Notes under the pieces: model-generated
The model's database searches: none
What the model saw: only the letters and a program-made list of their open reading frames with translations
Told to the model about the DNA's origin: nothing
Source: Streptomyces sp. V4I2
GTDB taxonomy: Bacteria; Actinomycetota; Actinomycetes; Streptomycetales; Streptomycetaceae
Reading direction: 5' to 3'
DNA length: 64,000 nt
Assembly: GCF_030817655.1 (NCBI RefSeq)
Contig: NZ_JAUSZM010000003.1
Location: 6,944,001-7,008,000 of the forward strand
Program-made: the position numbers and the translations under genes
Part shown: positions 1 to 7,219 of the stretch, piece after piece
Position numbering within the stretch: the first letter of the stretch is position 1
Layout of the letters: every line of letters starts with the position of its first letter

Positions 1-453
1 ATCGCCGCGAGCGAGGGCGAGTGGTGGACCGTCTACGGCAACGGCGAACAGACGGCGGAGGTCACCGGCCCGGCTGGCGAAGGGACTTGCACCGGGCAGT
101 GCCCTGGAGGATCTCGGCTACGAGCCGGATGTGCCGATCCACACGCCTCGGATCACCGCCGTCGTGGACCGTGCCGGCCGACGGTCCTGGCTCGGTGCGG
201 CACGCCGACCCGAGGGCGATCGTGAGAGCCCGGACACCAGGCGTCGTCGCGCTGGGCGAACTCCGGGCAGGCGGTCATGCTCAGCACCTACCGGTCGGAC
301 GGGGATTCGATGTCGACCGCGCGGCACCACCTCGACCTGAACACCTCCGCCCAGGACGCGGACGCGCTGCTGACGGAACAGTGGGCGGCCCTGGACCCGT
401 GCTTCAGGGTCACCGCAGCCGCGTTCGCACCGATCACCGGGGACGGTCACTGA
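1..453 (+). pseudogene. Decayed IMP-cyclohydrolase-like gene (3' remnant, frameshifted)
   Basis: Three reading-frame pieces in the order of one family can be joined. Frame 1 from position 1 reads a WWTVYGNGEQ segment. Frame 2 from about 101 reads LGYEPDVPIHTPRITAVVD. Frame 1 again from about 262 reads SGQAVMLSTYRSDGD and runs to a TGA at 451-453. The EPD-x-P-x-xTPRI segment and the late G-x-x-x-x-x-TY segment resemble the IMP cyclohydrolase fold (PF07826, PurO-like). At least two frameshifts separate the pieces and the 5' end lies outside the window, so I call it a broken gene. The family assignment rests on recalled motifs only. Confidence 0.45.
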
Positions 454-904
454 CCGGTAACTGACGGCGCCGCACGGCTGACCGCCACCGCCAAAGCGTG
501 GTCGAGAGGTGGTGCTCTTCGCCGTGCAGGCGCGGCAGGGAGGAACGCCCACGGCATCGGCGTATCAGAACGCCGACGGCCCGCGTCCCTCAACCCCGCC
601 GAGTCTTGAGCTGCCTCGTGCTGGAACAGAGCTCCCGTGCTGATTCTGTGCTGACCTCGGCCCCCGGGAACCGCGTTTTCGCAGGTCGGAGCGGTGTTTC
701 AAACGTTCCGCTTCAACGTGTAGCCGGGTGACTCACCACCACGTTGATGGTCTGGCAGACCTGCAGGTCAGAAGGGGTCTGATCTTTCGAGGTCGGGCCT
801 CTGGTCAGTTCCCGTGCAGGGAATGGTGCTGGGATGCCAGTGAGGCTCCCGTGCTGGTTCGTGGGCCGCAACTCCGTAGGAGGGGCGTTCCTGGCCGTGA
901 CTGT
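454..904. other. Stretch without a credible gene
   Basis: Open frames here are short and change strand, and none shows a recognisable domain. A phrase around 520-590 in one frame could still belong to the decayed upstream gene. The stretch is best read as degenerate accessory DNA between two gene remnants. Confidence 0.4.
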
Positions 905-980
905 GGGCTGGTTCAGCAGCTGACCGAGCGGCTGTTGGAGTCCGCGCTCCAGGGCGAGATCGCCGACCGCCTCCTCGGCA
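905..980 (+). mobile_element. IS256-family transposase scrap
   Basis: The plus frame reads GLVQQLTERLLESALQGEI followed by ADRLLG. This matches the N-terminal helix of IS256-type transposases (LTxRLLExALEGEMxxHLG). Only about 25 residues are recognisable. I see no DDE domain and no terminal inverted repeats, so this is a relic and not a functional element. It lies between a decayed gene and a truncated gene, as expected at an old insertion or deletion site. Confidence 0.55.
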
Positions 981-1127
981 GCCACCTGGACAACGAGAGG
1001 GTGAACATCGCCAACGACGCAGGCATGACCCTCGGTGGTGTCGCGTTCGTTCGGGATGCCGGCCTTGGCCCTGCTCTGTGCGACCGGCCCAGTGTCGCCC
1101 GGTTCTCGACATGCAAGTCCATGACTC

Positions 1128-1775
1128 GTGATCATGAGCGACAACCGGAGTGGCGAGCGGACCTTCACCAATATCGCCCGTGCGGCCGGCGGGATCGGGG
1201 CCACGCCCCTGCAGCGAGCGCTGGAGCTGCTCACGAACAAGCGGATCGTCACCGCGGAGCTGCCCGTGTCGCTGCGTCCGTCGAAGGATCGCCGTTACCG
1301 GGTGACAGATCCCTACCTGCGGTTTTGGCTGCACCTGCTCGGCCCGTCCATGGAGGAGATCGAGCGAGGGCGGGGCGATCTGACGTTGGCGCGGATCCGG
1401 GAGAGCTGGACCAGCTGGCGCGGCCGGGCGATCGAGCCGCTCATCCGAGAGGCGCTCGCCCGGATACTGCCCGACGATCGACTTCCCGCAGCGCACGCAG
1501 TCGGCGGCTACTGGACCCGCACCAACGACGTTGAGATCGACATCGTCGGGGCGGACCGCGCTCCCATTGCCACGGAGCTGCTCTTTGTCGGCTCCATCAA
1601 GTGGCTGGAGCAGTCGCCCTTCGACCGGCACGACCTGGCCGCTCTCCATCGGCACCGGGCCGCCCTCACCGACGAACCTGTTCCAGTCGTGGCGGCCTCG
1701 CGCAGCGGCGTCGACTGTCCGGGCCTCGACGCTGCCTACGGCCCCGGCGATTTGCTGGCCGCTTGGCCACTGTGA
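1128..1775 (+). pseudogene. C-terminal part of a DUF234 ATP-binding protein
   Basis: The 215-residue frame starts at a GTG directly after an in-frame stop. It carries the C-terminal portion of the archaeal-type ATPase/DUF234 family (PF01637 plus PF03008): a winged-helix part (RALELLTNKRIV, RPSKDRRYRVTDPYLRFWL), then a PD-(D/E)XK-like end with EIDIVG and GSIKW. Full-length members have an N-terminal Walker ATPase domain of roughly 250 residues, which is absent here. The upstream sequence holds transposase debris instead. No good ribosome-binding site precedes the GTG. It may be a truncated remnant, though the preserved frame leaves room for a translated fragment. Confidence 0.6.
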
Positions 1776-1840
1776 GTGGCGGATGGCAGGCGAGGAACGG
1801 GAGTTGGTGAGCGCGATCAGGTTGTGGACGTTGGGGAGAA

Positions 1841-1868
1841 GGGGCCGGGCTCGCCAGAGCCCGGCCCC
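1841..1868. terminator. Strong hairpin downstream of the catabolic operon
   Basis: A perfect 12-bp GC-rich stem (1841-1852 with 1857-1868) closes a GCCA tetraloop. It lies 37 bp beyond the alcohol dehydrogenase stop codon and 65 bp beyond the DUF234 remnant. No U-run follows, as is common for streptomycete terminators, so it can act from both sides. Confidence 0.75.
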
Positions 1869-1904
1869 GCGGAAGGGAGACGGAGACCGGGAACGGGAAC
1901 GGTG

Positions 1905-2993
1905 TCAGAAGACGAGCACTGGCTTGACGGCCGCCCCCGACCGGGTGTCGTCGACCGCACGGTTGATCTCCGCGAAGGGGTAGAAGCTGATGAGTTCCTC
2001 CACGGGGAGCTGCCCGGCGGCACGCATCTCCAGCAGCCTCGGCAGGAAGTCGTGGGGCACGGCGTCGCCCTCGATGCTGCCGCGCAGCGACTTGCCGCCC
2101 GAGATCATGTCCTGCACGTCGACGGTCACGTCCGGGGCTCCGATGCCGACCATCACCAGTGTTCCCCCGCCGCCGAGCGCCTTGACGCCGCCCGAGATGA
2201 CGGCGGGTTTCGCCGTCGTGTCGAGGGCGTGGGTCGCGCCGCCCTGGGTGAGTTCCCGCACCGCTTCCACGGGGTCGCCGTCCGCGGGGTCGATCACGGC
2301 GGTGGCGCCCAGCTTCAGCGCGAGCTCCCGCCGGGCGGGCACCGGGTCGACGGCGACGACGGCCGTGGCTCCGGTGGTCACGGCGGCCATCAGTGCTGCC
2401 AGTCCGACACCGCCGGCCCCGTAGACCACGAACCGGCTGCCGTCGCCCGGTCTCAGTACGTTGAGCACGGCTCCGGCGCCGGTCTGGATGCCGCAGCCCA
2501 ACGGGGCCGCGATACGCAGGTCGACGTCGTCCGGCACGACGACGGTGTTCTGCGGTGTGGTGATCACATGGCTGGCGAAGCTGGACTGGCCGAAGAAGGA
2601 GCCGAGGACCGGCGTACCGTCCTTGGTCAGCACGGTCGATCCATCGGGCCGGGTGCCGCCGGTGTTGAGCACCCGGAAGCTGTCGCAGTAGCCGGGCCGC
2701 CCCGCGGAGCACGGCAGGCAGGTGCCGCAGGAGTTGAAGCTGAGCAGTACCTGGTCGCCGGGCCGCACACCGGTGACGTCCCGGCCGACCTCCTCCACCA
2801 CGCCGGCGCCCTCGTGTCCGAGGACGTACGCCAGACCGTCCGGCAGCATCCCTTTGATGGTGAGGTCGGTGTGGCACACGCCGGTCGCCACCAGCCGGAC
2901 CAGGACCTCCCCGTCCCGGGGGCCGTCGAGGTCCAGCTCTTCGATCGCGAAAGGCTCCTGCGGTCCGTGCGACACCGCGGCTGTGATCTTCAT
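1905..2993 (-). CDS. Zinc-dependent (aryl-)alcohol dehydrogenase
   Basis: A 362-residue medium-chain dehydrogenase that oxidises a primary alcohol to an aldehyde with NAD(P). Visible features are catalytic zinc ligands C40 and H60-E61 (GHEGAGVVEEVG), structural zinc cysteines C89, C92, C95 and C103, and the Rossmann glycine motif GAGGVGLAALMA. I chose the internal ATG at 2993 (MKITAAV) because an AGGAG lies just upstream. The longer frame would add 30 low-complexity residues. It is the last gene of the six-gene minus operon, 104 bp after the aldehyde dehydrogenase, so the two probably act in sequence. The type is closest to benzyl/aryl-alcohol dehydrogenases, but the substrate is inferred. 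Confidence 0.87.
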   Translation of the reverse strand: MKITAAVSHGPQEPFAIEELDLDGPRDGEVLVRLVATGVCHTDLTIKGMLPDGLAYVLGHEGAGVVEEVGRDVTGVRPGDQVLLSFNSCGTCLPCSAGRPGYCDSFRVLNTGGTRPDGSTVLTKDGTPVLGSFFGQSSFASHVITTPQNTVVVPDDVDLRIAAPLGCGIQTGAGAVLNVLRPGDGSRFVVYGAGGVGLAALMAAVTTGATAVVAVDPVPARRELALKLGATAVIDPADGDPVEAVRELTQGGATHALDTTAKPAVISGGVKALGGGGTLVMVGIGAPDVTVDVQDMISGGKSLRGSIEGDAVPHDFLPRLLEMRAAGQLPVEELISFYPFAEINRAVDDTRSGAAVKPVLVF

Positions 2994-3096
2994 GGGTGCT
3001 CCTGCTGTACGGAAGGGGAAGGGCCGCGCGGCTCGGGCCGCGGGCCGCGGTGTCCGGGACGGAGGTCGCCCACGGATGGCCACCGGAAGGAGGTGG

Positions 3097-4569
3097 CTAG
3101 GCGACGGAGGGGACGAAGACGGACCGCGTCTTCAGATACGCGGCAAGGCCCTCGGGGCCGAACTCCTTGCCGATGCCGCTGGCCTTCCAGCCGCCGAACG
3201 GCGAACCGGGGTCGAGCGTCCACATGTTGACGCCGATGCTGCCGGTCTCGATACGGCTCGCCACGGAGAGCGCGTGTGCGGAGTCCGTACTCCACACGCT
3301 GCCGGCCAGCCCGTAGTCCGAGTCGTTGGCGATGGCGATGGCCTCGTCCTCGGTGTCGTACGGGATCACGCAGATCACGGGTCCGAAGATCTCCTCCCGG
3401 GCCACGGTCATGGTGTTGGCGACATCGGCGAAGACGGTGGGTTCGACGAACCAGCCCCGGTCCAGGCCGCTCGGGCGGCCGCCGCCGGCCACCACCCGCG
3501 CCCCCTCGGTCCGGCCGACGGCGATGTACGACTCCACGCGCTGTCGCTGCCGGTCGCTGACGAGCGGGCCCATCGTGGTGTCCGCGTCCAGGGGATTGCC
3601 GAGCTTGAAGGACTGCGCGAGCTGGGCGAGTCCGTCGACGACCTCGTCGTAGCGCTCCCGCGGCGCCAGCACCCGCGAGTTGAGGAAGCACGACTGGCCG
3701 TTGTTGGCGAAGGACAGGAAGGCGAGACCCGGCAGCATCTGGGAGAGGTCCGCGTCCGGCAGCACCACGGCGGCCGACTTCCCGCCGAGTTCCAGCGTGA
3801 CGGGCTTGAGGGCCTCGCCGCAGAGGGCGCCGATGGCACGCCCCGCCGCCGTCGAGCCGGTGAAGGCGACCTTGTCGACGCCCGGGTGGCGGACCAGGGC
3901 CTCGCCGGTGTCCCGCCCGCCGGTCACCAGGTTGACGACACCGGCGGGCAGGCCGGCCGCGTGCACCGCCTCCATCAGATACCTGGTGTCCAGCGAGGTC
4001 TCCGGCGCCGGCTTGAGCACCACGGTGCAGCCGGCCGCCAGCGCCGGGGCCAGCTTCATGGCGGTGAGGCCCAGCGGGTAGTTCCACGGCACGATGAGCG
4101 CCACCACACCCACCGGTTCCCGCTGAATGCGCACATCGCCCGGGAAGGCCAGCGCCGGGCGCTTCTCGTCGTCGAAGCCTGCACGGGCCAGGGACGCGTA
4201 GTAACGCAGCGTGCCCGCCACCGAATCGACCTCGGACATCCGGGACAGCATCAGAGGCATGCCGTTCTGCCGGGAGACCGTCTCGCTGATCTCCTTGCCG
4301 CGCCGCTCCACCTCCTCGGCCAGCCGCTCCATCAGCGCGGCGCGCTCGGCCGGGTCGGTGGCCGCCCAGCCGGACCGGGCCCGCCGGGCGGCGTCGACGG
4401 CGCGCTCGACGTCCTTGGCGGAGGAGTCGGGGATGTGCCCCAGCAGCTGCTCGGTGGCGGCTTCGACGACGGGGATGGTGGCGGACGACAGCGGGTGCGT
4501 GAACTCGCCGTCGATGTAGAGGAGAAAGTCGGAGCTTCCGCCTGCTGTGATGCCTTCGTTGTCGGACAT
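3097..4569 (-). CDS. Aldehyde dehydrogenase
   Basis: A 490-residue NAD(P)-dependent aldehyde dehydrogenase that oxidises an aldehyde to the carboxylate. The family signature is clear: general-base Glu260 in LELGGKS, catalytic Cys294 in NNGQSCFLNSR, the PWNYPL segment, and FTGST in the cofactor-binding domain. Length is normal for the superfamily. The ATG at 4569 is preceded by AGGAG. It sits between the DUF35 gene and the alcohol dehydrogenase on the same strand and would oxidise the product of that neighbour, or the aldehyde released by the aldolase encoded upstream. The substrate cannot be read from sequence. Confidence 0.88.
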   Translation of the reverse strand: MSDNEGITAGGSSDFLLYIDGEFTHPLSSATIPVVEAATEQLLGHIPDSSAKDVERAVDAARRARSGWAATDPAERAALMERLAEEVERRGKEISETVSRQNGMPLMLSRMSEVDSVAGTLRYYASLARAGFDDEKRPALAFPGDVRIQREPVGVVALIVPWNYPLGLTAMKLAPALAAGCTVVLKPAPETSLDTRYLMEAVHAAGLPAGVVNLVTGGRDTGEALVRHPGVDKVAFTGSTAAGRAIGALCGEALKPVTLELGGKSAAVVLPDADLSQMLPGLAFLSFANNGQSCFLNSRVLAPRERYDEVVDGLAQLAQSFKLGNPLDADTTMGPLVSDRQRQRVESYIAVGRTEGARVVAGGGRPSGLDRGWFVEPTVFADVANTMTVAREEIFGPVICVIPYDTEDEAIAIANDSDYGLAGSVWSTDSAHALSVASRIETGSIGVNMWTLDPGSPFGGWKASGIGKEFGPEGLAAYLKTRSVFVPSVA

Positions 4570-4653
4570 GCGTGCTCCTGGCGTGGGCGGGAGGGAAGAC
4601 GGGGGAGGGGAGAGGGCGGACGAGAGGCGGAGAAGAGGGGGAAGGGGGAGGGC

Positions 4654-5070
4654 CTACGCGGACACGGCGTCCGGTGCCAACCGGAAGACAGGTATCGCTT
4701 CCCCACCTTCGGGGCGCTCGAAGTCCACGGCCACCCGGAAGCCGGTGCGTACCTCCTGCGGGGCGTCGGTGATGACCTGTGAGTGCAGCCAGGGGCCTTC
4801 GTCGAGTTCGACGACGACCACGGCGGTGACCGGAGCGGGCCCGCCGTCGCGCGGCGGGCGACCATGGACCAGCGTCCAGGAGGCGATCGTCCCGGTGCCC
4901 TTGGCCGGTACCCGGTCGAGTGCCGCCGAGCCGCAGGCCGGACAGGTTTCGCAGCGCGGCGCGCTGTGGTGGCCGCAGTCGGCGCAGCGGCGGATCAACA
5001 GCTCGCCCCTGGCCGTACCGTCGAAGAACTCCGTCGTGGCGGGGTCCCGTTGCATGATGCCGACCGTCAT
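4654..5070 (-). CDS. DUF35 Zn-ribbon/OB-fold protein (ChsH2/aldolase partner type)
   Basis: A 138-residue protein with a rubredoxin-like zinc ribbon (C29-x2-C32 and C43-x2-C46, extra C40) followed by an OB-fold segment. DUF35 proteins bind thiolase-fold enzymes. In Mycobacterium the DUF35 domain of ChsH2 forms the active complex with the aldolase Ltp2. The gene lies 12 bp downstream of the thiolase-fold gene and has a GGGAG before its ATG, which fits co-translation and complex formation. It probably has no catalysis of its own. Confidence 0.85.
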   Translation of the reverse strand: MTVGIMQRDPATTEFFDGTARGELLIRRCADCGHHSAPRCETCPACGSAALDRVPAKGTGTIASWTLVHGRPPRDGGPAPVTAVVVVELDEGPWLHSQVITDAPQEVRTGFRVAVDFERPEGGEAIPVFRLAPDAVSA

Positions 5071-5082
5071 CGCGGTCTCCCT

Positions 5083-6264
5083 TCAGCTGTGCGGGTGGGG
5101 GCTGAGGACGAGCGTCGAGTGGTGGTCGAGGACGCCGCCGTTGCCGCTGACGAGGACGAGGTCGTTCTTGGCCACCTGGCGCTCGCCGCCCTGTCCGCGG
5201 GCCTGGATGACGGCCTCGGAGAGCGGGGTCATGCCCCACATGTAGTACGAGGACAGCTCGCCGCCCCCGGTGTTGAGCGGGAACGAGCCCTCAGGGCCCA
5301 GCACCCCGCTGGAGACGAAGGCGCCGCCCTCGCCCTTGGCGCAGAAGCCGTAGTCCTCGAGGGTGATGAGGACGGTGTACGTGTAGCAGTCGTAGATCTC
5401 CGCGATGTCGATGTCGGCCGGGCCGACCCCGGCCATCTTCATCGCCGCGGGCCCGGCTGTGGCCGCCCCGCTGACCAGCCCGAAGTCGGTGCCGCGGCCC
5501 ATCTCGTAGCCCGGGTGCGCCTGCCCCCAGCCGAGCACGTGCACGGCCGGCTGCCGCAGGTCGGCGGCCCGGTCGGCCGAGGTGACGATGACGGCGGCCC
5601 CTCCGTTGCTGACCAGGCAGCAGTCCAGCAGGCGGAACGGATCGGAGATCATGCGGGAGTTCTGGTGGTCCTCGACGGTGATCGGCTCACGCATCTGGGC
5701 CAGCGGGTTCTTCGCCGCCCAGGCGCGCTGGGCCACCGCGATATGGGCGAACTGTTCGCTGGTCGTACCGTAGGTGTCCATGTGCCGCCGGGCGGCCAGC
5801 GCGTACATCGGGTTGGCGCCGGAGAGGCCGCTCGCGAAGTCCAGCAGCTGCCAGCCGGTGAACTTCAGACCGGAGCTGTACACGGCCCCGGCCGAGCCCT
5901 TCTCCCGCAGCGGCGCGTCCGCGAAGACGCAGGCCACCGTGTCGACCATGCCGGACTGGACGGCCATGGACGCGTACTGCACCATCGCGCCCGCCGTCGA
6001 CCCGTACGCCTGGACCTCCGACAGCATGCGCAGGTCCCGCAGTCCGAGCTCGCGCTGGAGCGTCAGCCCCACTCCTCCGCCGACTCCGTTGCTGAACAGC
6101 AGGCCATCGATGTCGGACAGCCGCAGTCCGGCGTCCTGGGCCGCGCGCCGCACGGCGTCGGCGGCGAACTCGGCGGGGGAGCGGCCGTACACCTTGCCCA
6201 TCTCGGTGAGACCGAGTCCGGCGATCACCGGTCGGCGCGATCCGGCTCCTGACGTGTCGTTCAC
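5083..6264 (-). CDS. Thiolase-fold protein of the Ltp2/SCP-x type, probable acyl-CoA retro-aldolase
   Basis: A 393-residue thiolase-superfamily protein starting with GTG at 6264. The normal nucleophilic cysteine is missing: the corresponding loop reads QAYGSTAGAM (residues 85-94), and the usual C-terminal GHPxGATG loop is replaced by NTGGGELSSYYMWG (331-344). This is the pattern of Ltp2, which cleaves a beta-hydroxyacyl-CoA by retro-aldol chemistry and does not do thiolysis. The conserved YDCYTYTVL (291-299) and the adjacent DUF35 gene support that reading. A retro-aldolase would release an aldehyde or ketone plus a short acyl-CoA from a hydrated enoyl-CoA, which the next upstream gene could supply. 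It may instead be a lipid-transfer protein without catalysis. Confidence 0.8.
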   Translation of the reverse strand: MNDTSGAGSRRPVIAGLGLTEMGKVYGRSPAEFAADAVRRAAQDAGLRLSDIDGLLFSNGVGGGVGLTLQRELGLRDLRMLSEVQAYGSTAGAMVQYASMAVQSGMVDTVACVFADAPLREKGSAGAVYSSGLKFTGWQLLDFASGLSGANPMYALAARRHMDTYGTTSEQFAHIAVAQRAWAAKNPLAQMREPITVEDHQNSRMISDPFRLLDCCLVSNGGAAVIVTSADRAADLRQPAVHVLGWGQAHPGYEMGRGTDFGLVSGAATAGPAAMKMAGVGPADIDIAEIYDCYTYTVLITLEDYGFCAKGEGGAFVSSGVLGPEGSFPLNTGGGELSSYYMWGMTPLSEAVIQARGQGGERQVAKNDLVLVSGNGGVLDHHSTLVLSPHPHS

Positions 6265-6285
6265 GTGGGGTCTCCTTCACTGGTT

Positions 6286-6321
6286 GTCGGGGCCGTGGTC
6301 CGGGTCGGGGCCGTGGTCCTG
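6286..6321. repeat. Two tandem 18-bp units upstream of the thiolase-fold gene
   Basis: The unit starting GTCGGGGCCGTGGTCC occurs twice in tandem (6286-6303, 6304-6321), with a third partial GTCGCGG. It fills part of the 154-bp spacer between the hydratase stop and the thiolase-fold start inside the operon. It may be slippage-generated, and no function is evident. Confidence 0.6.
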
Positions 6322-6418
6322 GTCGCGGCTGGAGTCCGGGGCGGCGGCGTCCCGGTCGCGGTCATCGCGGAGCTCCGCCCTTCACCCGCCGCGGGTATGC
6401 CGCGCCGGGCGCCGCGCG

Positions 6419-7219
6419 TCAGCGGGCCCGCCAGACCGGGGCGCGCTTCTCGGCGAAGGCGCGCGGGCCCTCCTTGGCGTCCTCCGACGCCATCAGCACC
6501 TTGATCTCGGCCTCGTTGAGCCGCCACGCGGCCTCCTCGGAAGCGACCTTTCCGTCGACGATCCCGAGCGCGATGCGCTTGCTGGCCTGCACCGACAGTG
6601 GCGCGTTGACGGTGATCCGCTCGGCGAGGGCCAGCGCCTCGTCGAGCACCTTGTCCTGTGGGACGACACGGTTGACCAGCCCGAGTCCCTGCGCGGTGGC
6701 GGCGTCCACCGGGTCGCCGGTGAGCAGCAGCTCCATGGCGATCTTCGTGGGGAGCTGCGCGGCGAGCCGGAAGGCGCCGCCGGCGCCGGCGATGATGCCG
6801 CGCTTGACCTCGGGGAGGCCGAAGTGCGCGGTGTCGGCGGCCACCACCAGATCGCTGGAGAGTGCGATCTCGGTGCCGCCGCCGAGCGCGAAGCCGTTCA
6901 CGGCGGCGATGGTGGGCTTGCTGATGTGGTGGGAGACGTAACCCGCGAAGCCCCAGTGCTCCTTGCCCTCCGGGAAGAACGCCTCGCCGCGCGCCACCGC
7001 CTTGAGGTCGGCTCCGGCGCAGAACGCCTTGTCCCCGGCGCCGGTCACCACCACGACCCACACGTCCGGGTCCTGGTCGGCCTCCTCCAGCGCTTCGCCG
7101 ACCCGGAGGGTGACCTCCAGGTTCACCGAGTTGCGGGCCTCGGGGCGGTTGAGCGTCACGATCATGATGTGGTCCTGGCGCTCCACCAGTACGGGGGGTG
7201 CGACGGTGTCGTTGTTCAC
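6419..7219 (-). CDS. Enoyl-CoA hydratase/isomerase family protein
   Basis: A 266-residue crotonase-fold protein. The oxyanion-hole segments are present (FCAGADLKA; GFALGGGTEIAL). Both hydratase glutamates appear conserved, in LPEVKRGI and in AMELLLTGD, so hydration of a 2-enoyl-CoA to 3-hydroxyacyl-CoA is the likely reaction. The GTG at 7219 is preceded by GGGAG and overlaps the stop of the CoA-transferase (GTGA), indicating translational coupling. Its predicted product is a suitable substrate for the aldolase encoded next. Confidence 0.87.
   Translation of the reverse strand: MNNDTVAPPVLVERQDHIMIVTLNRPEARNSVNLEVTLRVGEALEEADQDPDVWVVVVTGAGDKAFCAGADLKAVARGEAFFPEGKEHWGFAGYVSHHISKPTIAAVNGFALGGGTEIALSSDLVVAADTAHFGLPEVKRGIIAGAGGAFRLAAQLPTKIAMELLLTGDPVDAATAQGLGLVNRVVPQDKVLDEALALAERITVNAPLSVQASKRIALGIVDGKVASEEAAWRLNEAEIKVLMASEDAKEGPRAFAEKRAPVWRAR

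Noticed and set aside
713..1252. Minus-strand frame in the decayed region
   Set aside because: It has no recognisable domain and spans transposase debris on the other strand; it cannot be separated from chance.
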